Part shown: piece after piece, positions 35,583 through 44,115 of the stretch
Layout: each line of letters begins with the position of its first letter
How positions within the stretch are numbered: the stretch's first letter is position 1
NCBI GenBank assembly: GCA_003987725.1
Contig: RXJH01000013.1
Coordinates: forward strand, 277,995 to 341,994
Source of the DNA: Hyphomicrobium sp.
GTDB taxonomy: Bacteria; Pseudomonadota; Alphaproteobacteria; Rhizobiales; Hyphomicrobiaceae
DNA: 64,000 nt
Direction of reading: 5' to 3'
Position numbers and translations under genes: made by a program
The notes under the pieces: generated by a model
Database searches by the model: none
Told to the model about the DNA's origin: nothing
The model's input: the letters and a program-made list of their open reading frames with translations, nothing else

Positions 35583-37130
35583 ATGGAACGACGAGCATTT
35601 TTGTTCGGCACGGCAGCTGCCGCAACCGCAATAACGGCTCAACCCGCCGCCTCTCAATCACCCCCCGCCGCGGGACAACCGCTTGCGCCTGGCGATATAG
35701 AGGCAGCGGTGGCCCGGCTGCGCAAACAATACCTTGCGGAATTTGACCCGGCCTACGTTGAGAACGTGATCGTCCCGCATTTTCTCGTGAGTACGTATGC
35801 AGGCGAGCGCCTGTACCTTCCGATGATCGACGTCAAATTCACGAAGGAGAATGCACTTCCCTACGACCTTTGGGGCTTGCTGAGCGAAAGCTGGAAGCCC
35901 GCGCCTCAAGACGGAGTCACGGTTTTTCTGCAGGGTCTGGAGAAGCGAGGCCCGGACAATCGCCGGAAGCGCATCTACATGTCCGCGCTGACGCCGGATT
36001 TGTATGAGCCGATGTATAGCGAGAAGGTCGAGAATTTTTTCGATAAGCTTCTCGCCGAGAGCAACGCAAACAAGCCTCTGATGCGTCCCTATCTCGAAAC
36101 TTATTTCGACCTCTACTGGGATTTGCACTTGGGCGTTAAGGGAGACGCGGTTCCCGCCCGTGTCCGTCAGATTGGAGAGAGCTTCAATACCGTTCTCGCC
36201 TATCGCGACCCCACGCAAAAGATCGTCTACGATAACTATATGGAGGTGCGTAAACACCTTGCGTACCTGAAGGAATGGATTGACGAACGGATCGCAGATC
36301 TCAACAGCGGCGCGACGCCTGATCCCGAAAAAACCTTCACGTACTATTGGATCAAGAACGCGGGCGACGGAGAATATTTCGCGCATCAGGATGTGGTCTT
36401 CGAGGTCTTTCACAACTTTGTGGCGCTGAGCCAGTGGGGCAACACTCTCTACAACATCATGCTGAAGCTCGCGCGGGATACCGGCGATCCCGACACGAAG
36501 GCCTGGTTCACGAAGACAATGGAAAGCGATTACGACGACGCTGGAGGTAATGCGTTCACTCCACTCGAGCGATTTGTCATGGAGCTGTTTCGAACCATCA
36601 CGCCGAATGGCGGCAGCATCTCGGCTATGGAAGAGGTGCGGACGCCGCCCTATCAGCGCTTCGGCTATGTCGTAAGCCCGCATTGGGACACGAGCTTCGA
36701 CCCTGTGCAGTGGACAGATGCCGACAAGTTCAACCCGGATCGTTACAACAGCGTGCCGACAAGTCATCAAATCGATGAAGTCAAAGCCAAGCAGATTGGG
36801 TTTGCCAAATGCCCGTTCGATAGAACGGGGTTCGAGGTCAGCGATGGCCGGAAGGTGACGATGCACAACAGCGGTTTCGGTACGGTCTATGGCATCGTCG
36901 ACGAGAAGCCTTTGCCGGTATGTGACCATGCCGGCTTTGCGTCCTTTGGATTCGGCTATCGGCGCTGTCCGGGCGAGCAACTGACCATTCAAGTCTTCGA
37001 GGACTTCCTGCGGAAGGTATGGAAGAACAAGATCGATTTTCAAAAGCTCAACATCGCGAGCCCCGAGCCGCTGCCCATCGGTCCGACAACCGTCATTGCC
37101 GACAATGTCGGATTTACCAGGATGGCTTAG
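35583..37130 (+). CDS. Cytochrome P450-like protein with Tat signal
   Basis: 515 aa. The N-terminus is a twin-arginine signal (MERRAFLFGTAAAATA, with Ala-X-Ala near 21-24). The P450 body shows the K-helix ExxR as E334-L-F-R337, FNPDRYNS (383-390) as the PERF-like region, and the haem loop FGFGYRRCPGEQL (455-467) with Cys462. The I-helix region (FHNFVALSQWGNT, about 276-288) lacks the usual acid-threonine pair that handles oxygen, as in peroxygenase or isomerase-type P450s. Tat export carries folded, cofactor-loaded proteins. Substrate and electron donor are unknown; no ferredoxin or reductase adjoins it. The ATG at 35583 follows GAGG. Confidence 0.85.
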   Translation: MERRAFLFGTAAAATAITAQPAASQSPPAAGQPLAPGDIEAAVARLRKQYLAEFDPAYVENVIVPHFLVSTYAGERLYLPMIDVKFTKENALPYDLWGLLSESWKPAPQDGVTVFLQGLEKRGPDNRRKRIYMSALTPDLYEPMYSEKVENFFDKLLAESNANKPLMRPYLETYFDLYWDLHLGVKGDAVPARVRQIGESFNTVLAYRDPTQKIVYDNYMEVRKHLAYLKEWIDERIADLNSGATPDPEKTFTYYWIKNAGDGEYFAHQDVVFEVFHNFVALSQWGNTLYNIMLKLARDTGDPDTKAWFTKTMESDYDDAGGNAFTPLERFVMELFRTITPNGGSISAMEEVRTPPYQRFGYVVSPHWDTSFDPVQWTDADKFNPDRYNSVPTSHQIDEVKAKQIGFAKCPFDRTGFEVSDGRKVTMHNSGFGTVYGIVDEKPLPVCDHAGFASFGFGYRRCPGEQLTIQVFEDFLRKVWKNKIDFQKLNIASPEPLPIGPTTVIADNVGFTRMA

Positions 37131-37526
37131 CTTCGGGTTCTACGACACACCGGAACGACGCGGATGGCACAGAGCGCAAAATCCTCGTGCCTCCGCAACA
37201 CAGGGCAATTCTCGTTTACGGCGAAGGTTCGCGCTCACCCGCACAACAGCACGCCAGATAAGAGGTCAGTCCCGTTGGCCGAATGTTGAAAATCATTCGT
37301 CGAAGCTGATTGTGATTCTCCACGGAGAGCTCAATTCCAACTCCTGATCGTCGACGCATGGCCGAGTTATCAACATTCTCACTTCGCGAACCGAGAGATT
37401 TTTCCCAGCTGCGAGCGGAAGCGCCGCCTTGTCCACATGTTGCCGACGCGTGTTGCTGGCAATTTTTTGCATCAATACGCTATCGTGTTCTCCTCCACGA
37501 AATTTAATCGACAGACCCAAGAGCAG
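37131..37526. other. Intergenic region, no gene seen
   Basis: Nothing convincing is coded here. An in-frame extension of the next gene to 37437 would use part of it but lacks a ribosome binding site. Confidence 0.45.
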
Positions 37527-38492
37527 ATGATCGACCTCACCGCCACTATGCGAACTGATATGGAGCTCTTCCTGATGCAGTTTGCCGGCGAGAGGGTGCT
37601 ATTCGTTCCCAACGAAGGCAATGTCGGCGATTGCTTGATTTTCGCAGCCACACTCGACTCCTTTTCGAAAGCATCCATCGACTTCGAGGTCGTCAACGGA
37701 AGCGCGGATTTCCGCAATCGGACTGTGCTACTCGGCGGCGGCGGAAATCTTGTCGGCATTTATCGAGGAATGCGGAAGACGATCGAAGCCTGCAGAGATC
37801 GGGCAGAGCGCATCGTCTTGCTCCCTCATACGATAAGGGGTAACGCCGATCTCATCCAATCACTCGATGATCGCGCGACCGTCTGGTGCCGGGATAGCAG
37901 GTCGTTCGAACATGTGAGCACGCTCAATCCAAGTTTGGATTGCCGTCTTGGACACGACATGGCGTTCCACTGTGATGTGGATCAGCTGATGAATGATCGG
38001 AAATGCAACGAACTTGGACCGCCGCTGCTCAACGCGGGTCTCGCGCAATATCGCACCAGCCTCGATAAAATTTCTCGCTTGCCTGTCGTTCGGTTTATGC
38101 GAACCGATCGCGAAGCACTCTCATCGCGAGCTCAAACCGACTTGGATGTGTCTAGGGCCTTCGGCGGCGTTACCGATGCTGAAGCATCAAAACTCGCCTC
38201 CTGGTGCTTTTTGAAAACCATATCGAGTGCGCGGCGCGTCGTCACCGACCGGCTGCATGTGGCAATTGCTTGCGCGCTCCTGCAGATCGACTGTGAGCTT
38301 CTCGATAACTCCTATAACAAGAACAGAGAAATATACGCCCACAGCCTCTATGGTTTCGAGCGGATAGCGTTCTTGAAGACAGCGGGAGAAAGGATCGCTG
38401 ACCGGCCCGCACGAAAGAAGTCGCTTCTCGCAAGGGCTGCGCGGCGCACGCTAATTCTCCGCGACCGCTTGCGGGAGATCGCAGCGCAATGA
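37527..38492 (+). CDS. Polysaccharide pyruvyltransferase family protein
   Basis: 321 aa. Early NEGNVGDCLIFAATLDSF and LLGGGGNLVGIYRG, then VWCRDSRSFEHV, then VTDRLHVAIACALL, follow the pyruvyltransferase (CsaB/PssM) order. These enzymes add pyruvate ketals from phosphoenolpyruvate to exopolysaccharide sugars. The start is uncertain: ATG 37527 (weak AAGAG) or an upstream ATG at 37437. No other glycan gene is directly adjacent; the larger glycan cluster lies 9 kb downstream. Confidence 0.85.
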   Translation: MIDLTATMRTDMELFLMQFAGERVLFVPNEGNVGDCLIFAATLDSFSKASIDFEVVNGSADFRNRTVLLGGGGNLVGIYRGMRKTIEACRDRAERIVLLPHTIRGNADLIQSLDDRATVWCRDSRSFEHVSTLNPSLDCRLGHDMAFHCDVDQLMNDRKCNELGPPLLNAGLAQYRTSLDKISRLPVVRFMRTDREALSSRAQTDLDVSRAFGGVTDAEASKLASWCFLKTISSARRVVTDRLHVAIACALLQIDCELLDNSYNKNREIYAHSLYGFERIAFLKTAGERIADRPARKKSLLARAARRTLILRDRLREIAAQ

Positions 38493-38828
38493 CCGGGCCG
38501 TCGCATCCGCCCAATTCAATTCCATACGCGCGGAAGACGAAGGTGCCGGCGCGCGAAGACGGTCGCACCCAAGCTCCACACTGAATTCGGAAAAGCGGTC
38601 TCGCTGCAATTTCGCGAGGGTTGAAGGCCAACTGCGCGTCGCGTTGCCATGCAACGGCAAGCGAAATGGGAAATGGTGGCAATGACCGCTTTTCGTCATC
38701 TGCCTGATATCGACCAAAGCGGTCGAGCCAGACTGTCTTTTTATTCGACAGATGCTAGAAGCAGGCACCGTCGCCGAAATGCTGAGACGACCGCGGAACG
38801 CCACGGTCAGGGCAATAAGGAGGGTGTC
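38493..38828. other. Intergenic region, no gene seen
   Basis: No supported gene. It ends in AATAAGGAGG, the ribosome binding site of the gene at 38829. Confidence 0.5.
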
Positions 38829-39641
38829 ATGTTTCACCTAAGCCGCGTTTCTTCGGCCGTCTTCGCCCTATTGCTGCCGCTCATTCTTTCGAACGGCATT
38901 CGAGCCGAGAACCAGTTGCCCGATGATGGGCCTGCGTGGGCCAGCCTTCGTAAGGAAGTTTTCGGCGAAAGTGCCGTCGCCGATGGAAACGGCCTTGTCA
39001 TGCTGCAGGCGCCCGAGCGAGCGGAAGATGCGGCCATTGTTCCGATCACCGTCCGTTTGGCGCCGGCCTTCGCGAACAAGGTGAAGTTTCTGACGCTGAT
39101 CATTGATCAGAATCCGTCTCCCGTCGTCGCCAAATTCACATATGGCGAGGCCTCGGGAGGCGGCGAGCGGATAATGGGAACGCGAGTTCGTGTCGATCGA
39201 TATACCTTCATACGTGCGATTGCTGAGACGCGTGACGGCCAGCTATATATGACGCGGTCCTTTATCAAAGCTTCGGGTGGCTGCTCGGCTCCCGCGAGCC
39301 GAGATCCGGAAGAGGCCGAAAAAGCGATGGGCAAAATGCGGGTAAGAACCGCAATCCAAGCGGACGGATCGAGTCTGGGCGAGGTGATGATCCGCCATCC
39401 GAATATTTCCGGAATGGCGATTGACCAGATCTCGGGGGGCTACCCGCCAGCACGCTTTATCTCGAAGCTTGCGGTGACCACCGGCGGCAAGCTGATATTC
39501 GCGTTGGAAGGCGGGATCTCGATCAGCGAAGATCCGCATTTCCGCTTTTCATATGAGGCGAAGCCGGCCGATTCAATCGATGTCACAGCCGAGGACTCGA
39601 TGGGCACGAAATTCAGCGGGCGCTCCGGAAACCCGTCGTAG
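38829..39641 (+). CDS. Quinoprotein dehydrogenase-associated SoxYZ-like carrier
   Basis: 270 aa with a signal peptide (cleaved after about residue 26, IRA). The first part is SoxY-like and carries IKASGGCSAPASRD, with Cys152 where SoxY binds its sulfur cargo; the last 90 residues are SoxZ-like (MRVRTAIQ to the end). This fused carrier family usually accompanies PQQ-dependent alcohol dehydrogenases in methylotrophs; none is in this window. GGAGG lies six to seven bases before the ATG; a longer in-frame start at 38649 is unlikely. Confidence 0.88.
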   Translation: MFHLSRVSSAVFALLLPLILSNGIRAENQLPDDGPAWASLRKEVFGESAVADGNGLVMLQAPERAEDAAIVPITVRLAPAFANKVKFLTLIIDQNPSPVVAKFTYGEASGGGERIMGTRVRVDRYTFIRAIAETRDGQLYMTRSFIKASGGCSAPASRDPEEAEKAMGKMRVRTAIQADGSSLGEVMIRHPNISGMAIDQISGGYPPARFISKLAVTTGGKLIFALEGGISISEDPHFRFSYEAKPADSIDVTAEDSMGTKFSGRSGNPS

Positions 39642-39729
39642 TCGTGAGTGCACGCGTCTACTTCTCGACAAGCCAAATAAATCCGAAGGAATCGCCAACG
39701 ATTTCGGCGGATGGAATGACCGAACCGGA

Positions 39730-40014
39730 TCAGCTTCTTTGCGATGCTCCGGCTTGGCCTTGCGTGCAATGCCAGTCGTTGTCGATCGGTGCCGCGAGGC
39801 AAAAGTCATCGAGTTCCAGGGCGCGGTTTTCATTGACGCAACTCGCGCGTGCCGAATTCCTTGCGCCGGGTTCGTCGCCACTAAGTCCCTGGTAGACCTT
39901 TTTGCCCATGCCACTGAAGCTCCAGACCGGTTTGCACGACCAGGTCACCGGCTCGGCGAAACAGCAAGTGACTGTTGATACGGCGACAACGAGCGTAGCG
40001 AAAAAGCGGATCAC
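39730..40014 (-). CDS. Small secreted cysteine-containing protein
   Basis: 94 aa from a GTG with GAGGTG just upstream. A signal peptide (MIRFFATLVVAVSTVTCCFA) is followed by a mature part with four cysteines (WSCKP, ASCVNE, DFCLAA, WHCTQG), suited to two disulfides. No family recognised. It is convergent with the SoxYZ-like gene. An upstream in-frame extension exists but lacks any signal. Confidence 0.5.
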   Translation of the reverse strand: MIRFFATLVVAVSTVTCCFAEPVTWSCKPVWSFSGMGKKVYQGLSGDEPGARNSARASCVNENRALELDDFCLAAPIDNDWHCTQGQAGASQRS

Positions 40015-40633
40015 GGCGCACCTCTGAGAATGGGACAAAGCTGCCCTTGGCCGAATCCTGAAGTGCTCCCGAGATTCGACGCGCGCAATTGGAATACGCG
40101 CAAACTCTTTGCCAGATTTTCCCGCGAGAGGCCGCTTTCTGCGGCGCATCGGAGTGAGAGCATCTTCTATGCTCAAAGCATTGATAAATGCCGGTAAGCC
40201 CGCCGCGTTGGCGTCGGCTATATCGTCGAGCACCCACGCGATGATGTGTGAGGGCGCCAGCAGTGACACACAAGAAACAAGCCACCGAAAAGGCAAATCT
40301 GACCAGAAATCGTCAGTCATCCGTACACGGCAAATTTTAGAAGTCTGAGGAATTTCGCGCCAAAGTTTACAAGGCCCGTGAAGTGGGGGTTAGCTTGAAC
40401 TGACGATGTCCATTGCCAAAGGGACGATCAACCCTCGATATCACCGAGGCGTTGCTTTTCATCGAAGCGGGTCGCCCGACATCCGATATTGCAAAAGCGA
40501 ATTTATTTTAGCCGGATCCACTTCGCGCCCTCCATGCGAAACAAATGAGATCTGAACGATAAAAATAATAGCTCAGCCTTCGACAAGAAACGTCAGCCCT
40601 AGTAACGGATTTTAGTGAGCGAGCGTCCTCACG
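40015..40633. other. Intergenic region, no gene supported
   Basis: Reading frames on both strands are short and show no family. The stretch from about 40430 to 40511 can be read as a short protein-like fragment (EALLFIEAGRPTSDIAKA), but nothing joins it to a start. The AT-rich part after 40500 could hold the promoter of the gene at 40634. Confidence 0.4.
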
Positions 40634-42709
40634 ATGCCGAAGCAAGTCAATGTAGCAATTATCGGCGGTGGGCCCGGTGGATTATTTTCTGCTTGGCACT
40701 TGGCAGAGAAGGCCGGTTCCAGCTGCCAAATCACAATTTATGAAGCAAGTGAGCGTCTGGGAGGCAAGATCTCCACCGGACAATTCGCAGGCATTGGCCC
40801 CTACGAAGCCGGCGTCGCCGAGATCTACGATTACTCACGCATTGGACCCGATCCGCTACGCGATTTGATCGTCGATTATCTCGGTCTGAAGGTCAAATAT
40901 CTGGAGGGCGGACCGTGCGTTCTTGACGGCAAGATCGTCCCGACATCCGACGACCTTGGGAGAGAGTTTGGGGAACGCACCCAAGATGAAGTGAATGCAT
41001 TTCTGAAGCGCTGCGTCGATTTGATGAGCCCGGAAGATTATTATCTTTCCAATGCGCGAATGGATAACGAGCATTGTTGGGCCAACGTCTCTGCCGAATA
41101 CGTTCTTGCCACAGAGATCAAGGATGACGCCGCCCGGCGGTATGTGCGTGCATCAGCTCACAGCGACGTTGCCGCTCCTCCCCATCTGACGAATGGGCTC
41201 AATTTTCTGAAAAACGTCGTCGTCGATATTGACGGCTATATGGATATCTTCTCCGTCGTCGGTGGCAATGAGCAGATCGTTACGGGGCTTGTCGAAGAAC
41301 TCGATGCGGAAATACGCCTCGGCTCCAACGTCGTCGCGGTTGAGCCCCTGCTCGACGGTACATATAAAATAGAATTGCAGGCCAATGGCGTTCAAGAGAT
41401 AGCAACTGCCGACCTCGTCATTGTCGCACTGCCACTCACATCCCTTTCGACGATCTATTGGCGATCCGAGCCGCTGCAACAGGCGATCGGTAAACACGTC
41501 GCGTATTACGATCGTCCCGCTCACTATGTTCGAGCCACGCTGCTATTCAAGAGACCGTTCTGGCGTGAGCATCTTCCCACAGACTGGTGGTATATCGACG
41601 CGTTCGATGGAAGCTGCGTCTATGATGAAGGCGCTCGAAATGATTTTTCCGGTTGCGGAGCCTTAGCCTTCTTGATTGCTGGCAATGCCGCGCTGGCGCT
41701 GGCGAACTTGTCCGATGACCGCATCGAACGACTGTGCCTCGATGCCTTGCCGCCAGAACTCGCCGAAGGAAGAGATCTTATCATCGATCGGCGGATCCAT
41801 CGCTGGATGGCGTCGGTCAACGCTATACCCGGCGGCCTGCCGGTACGCCAACGCACCGATAGCCACCGCCCGGATCCAGAAAATCTTCCCGGACTTGTCC
41901 TGGTTGGAGATTATATTTTTGACGCGACGCTTAACGGCGCCTTTGATTCTGCGGACGCCGCAACAGACATCGTGATGGCGGAAATTCTGATCCGCCGCCG
42001 TGCGGAGCTTGGTGCACCAGACAGCGAACCAGCTCCGATAGCTGAAACTTTGGAGCAGCTGTGCCCCGTCTCGATTCTCGCCGACATACTGAGGGCGACA
42101 TGGGGCTTAGATAGAAATTCAAAGCTACTGCACGTCGGTGCTGGGCCGGGACGAACCGTCGCCGCACTGAGGGCTCTTGGCTACGACGCGATTGGTGTCG
42201 AGTGCAACAGGTCCGCGAACGCACCAATTTCACCGGAAGTTGCAGCATTTAGTGTCTGTTGTGAGTTTGACGACTTGCCATTCAAAGACCAGTCCTTTGA
42301 CGCTGTCATAGAGAGTGGGCTTTTCCGCCTTCCACAAAACAGGATTTCAAAAGCGATTGAGGAAATTCGGCGCGTAACACGGCATGGTCTCGTACTTGGG
42401 TCCGTTGCAACAGATTTGCCGATCGATCTGATCGAACGTCACGAACTTCTCAATAGTGTGGAGACGCTAGGCTCTCGGTGGGACTGGTCAGAGAAGCTTT
42501 GCGAAGCCGGCTTCAGTCACGCGCTGATGGATCCGGTGCTGCTCAACGAAGCCTGGAAGATCGCTGAAGCAGCCGGCGCCGGACCCGGACATTGGTTCGA
42601 AGATGCGGAAAGCCTGATGTACTGCATCTACGAGACCAAGCACGTTGAAGCCCAAAATGAGCTCCCCGGGCTCAGCTCACGCGATGACGTTTCGATTGCT
42701 GCCGAATAG
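40634..42709 (+). CDS. FAD-dependent amine oxidase fused to a SAM methyltransferase
   Basis: 691 aa. Residues 1-460 are a protoporphyrinogen-oxidase/amine-oxidase-like flavoprotein: VAIIGGGPGGLFSAWHL (7-23), ASERLGGKIST, and a C-terminal FAD contact LVLVGDYIFDATLNGAFDSA. Residues 480-650 are a class I methyltransferase with LLHVGAGPGRTVAAL (about 496-510) and an acidic GVECN. No signal peptide. Both halves look intact, so one chain could oxidise and methylate the same small molecule; that is inference. It is followed 15 bases later by a tail-anchored protein. A cluster of carotenoid or porphyrin genes is not seen nearby. Confidence 0.85.
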   Translation: MPKQVNVAIIGGGPGGLFSAWHLAEKAGSSCQITIYEASERLGGKISTGQFAGIGPYEAGVAEIYDYSRIGPDPLRDLIVDYLGLKVKYLEGGPCVLDGKIVPTSDDLGREFGERTQDEVNAFLKRCVDLMSPEDYYLSNARMDNEHCWANVSAEYVLATEIKDDAARRYVRASAHSDVAAPPHLTNGLNFLKNVVVDIDGYMDIFSVVGGNEQIVTGLVEELDAEIRLGSNVVAVEPLLDGTYKIELQANGVQEIATADLVIVALPLTSLSTIYWRSEPLQQAIGKHVAYYDRPAHYVRATLLFKRPFWREHLPTDWWYIDAFDGSCVYDEGARNDFSGCGALAFLIAGNAALALANLSDDRIERLCLDALPPELAEGRDLIIDRRIHRWMASVNAIPGGLPVRQRTDSHRPDPENLPGLVLVGDYIFDATLNGAFDSADAATDIVMAEILIRRRAELGAPDSEPAPIAETLEQLCPVSILADILRATWGLDRNSKLLHVGAGPGRTVAALRALGYDAIGVECNRSANAPISPEVAAFSVCCEFDDLPFKDQSFDAVIESGLFRLPQNRISKAIEEIRRVTRHGLVLGSVATDLPIDLIERHELLNSVETLGSRWDWSEKLCEAGFSHALMDPVLLNEAWKIAEAAGAGPGHWFEDAESLMYCIYETKHVEAQNELPGLSSRDDVSIAAE

Positions 42710-42724
42710 CTCAAGGAGCTCCTA

Positions 42725-43561
42725 ATGCTAGATGTTCAAGTGCGCAATGGTGAAGGCATATCGGCGCGGGCTTGGATAATTACCTTCGAAGAAGGGAGGG
42801 ACCCGCCCGATTTTGGTTCGATTATCCTCACGCAGCCGCGCAATCTGATTGCCGTGATGACCGAAATCGAAACGGAGCAGATCCTCACTTCGATCGCTTC
42901 GGAAACTCCTGGAGCCTTGACCATCGTTGGCTTGCCGCTTGGCGTGAATGATCCCAAGAATATCGAGCGCGACGCGGAGTCTTGGATGCGTGACGCTGCC
43001 GGCCAAACGGTTAGAGCAGGCGTACGCACAGTCAGGGTGTTCTGTGCGCAAGATCGAGCTTTGATCTACGCAGCGTCTGATCATATTCATTCCATCATCG
43101 ATGCCGTCGTTCGGTTCACTGTCGCACAACGCGAAACGATCGAACTCGAAAAGGCAATGAACGCGGCATGGTCATCGATCGACGCCGATGTGCCGTTGAC
43201 TCGTTCCGCAACGCGTCATCGGCAGGCATATCAAAAGCATTTGGACGAAATGAACGAACGCGCGGCGCGCATGAAAGCCAAGCATCTTCGAATTTGCCGC
43301 GCACTGGAGCAGCTCGATACGGATTCTGATGAGTTATCCAGGCGCGTCTTTTCGGAGCTGGTGCTCGCCGGCGCGCTGTACGAGCGCGTCGAAGAGTTGG
43401 AAGACCCAATCGAGTTCGCCTTAGATCAGTATGAAATTGCCAACACAAAGCTGTTCGAAGAAAAAAATGCGGCGAAAGAGCAACGAACGGCAATGATCGG
43501 ACACTTCCTCGAAGCCGGAATCATCGTTCTGCTGCTTCTTCAATTGCCATTTTTCAAATAA
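42725..43561 (+). CDS. Tail-anchored membrane protein, RMD1/DUF155-like in layout
   Basis: 278 aa. A mixed alpha/beta front (about 1-130) is followed by long charged helices (TRHRQAYQKHLDEMNERAAR and around), and a single C-terminal membrane helix (AGIIVLLLLQLPFF). The order resembles RMD1/DUF155 proteins, with EDPIEFALDQYEI before the helix, but the match is weak. AGGAG precedes the ATG and it lies 15 bases after the oxidase/methyltransferase gene, so the two probably work together. Confidence 0.65.
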   Translation: MLDVQVRNGEGISARAWIITFEEGRDPPDFGSIILTQPRNLIAVMTEIETEQILTSIASETPGALTIVGLPLGVNDPKNIERDAESWMRDAAGQTVRAGVRTVRVFCAQDRALIYAASDHIHSIIDAVVRFTVAQRETIELEKAMNAAWSSIDADVPLTRSATRHRQAYQKHLDEMNERAARMKAKHLRICRALEQLDTDSDELSRRVFSELVLAGALYERVEELEDPIEFALDQYEIANTKLFEEKNAAKEQRTAMIGHFLEAGIIVLLLLQLPFFK

Positions 43562-43643
43562 GCCCGCGAGCAGTCAAATGCTTGCTGGCCGGCGCATAGC
43601 CACAAACGGATAACCTGTGACAACGAATAGTAGGAATTTGCAA

Positions 43644-43982
43644 ATGGCCATCAAAACTCGGGCGCTCGGCTACGCCATCGCCTTCTCCTCAATCATGATG
43701 CTCTCGGCTCTCAACCCGCAGTTCCGGCACATTGTCGTTGCCGACGCATTTGCTGGCTGTGGTTACGATAATCGGAGTTGGGATGAGTTGCCCTATCGGG
43801 TACGACGGGCCTGGGCGATGCTTGGCTATAGTCGCGGCGTCTGGGACGCAGATGGATCAACGCGTTCGGAGGCGGAAAGCTGGTCCCAGCTCACCGCGAG
43901 ACAGAGGCAGGCTGCCGCGGCACTCGGCTACTCACAGTCGTCCTGGGATAACGACTGTGGAGCTGCTGCAGACATCGACTAA
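43644..43982 (+). CDS. Secreted protein with two W..L..R.A..LGYS..WD repeats
   Basis: 112 aa. A signal-like N-terminus is followed by two copies of a repeat of about 23 residues with the pattern W-x2-L-x4-R-x-A-x3-LGYS-x3-WD (copies at about residues 46-68 and 80-102). Cysteines flank them (GCGYD, DNDCGA), so a disulfide could close the fold. I recall this Trp/LGY repeat from other secreted proteins but know no function. AGGA lies eight bases before the ATG. Confidence 0.6.
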   Translation: MAIKTRALGYAIAFSSIMMLSALNPQFRHIVVADAFAGCGYDNRSWDELPYRVRRAWAMLGYSRGVWDADGSTRSEAESWSQLTARQRQAAAALGYSQSSWDNDCGAAADID

Positions 43983-44115
43983 GCCCGAGCTGGTGGGATC
44001 CAAGCCCGGGCCCTGTTGCAAAGTCGAAATCCATATCTCAGGCTACTTCGGCGTTACCGCTTGGGTTCGGTGACTGTTCTGCTTATCGCGAGCGCAGCGC
44101 GCTTTTGATGAAAGA

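Noticed and set aside
35658-37043. 461-residue open frame antisense to the P450 gene
   Set aside because: The opposite strand carries clear P450 motifs throughout; this is a shadow frame of high-GC coding DNA.
40430-40511. Short protein-like fragment, possible recombinase remnant
   Set aside because: No start, no partner segment and no recognisable catalytic motif; too short to assign.
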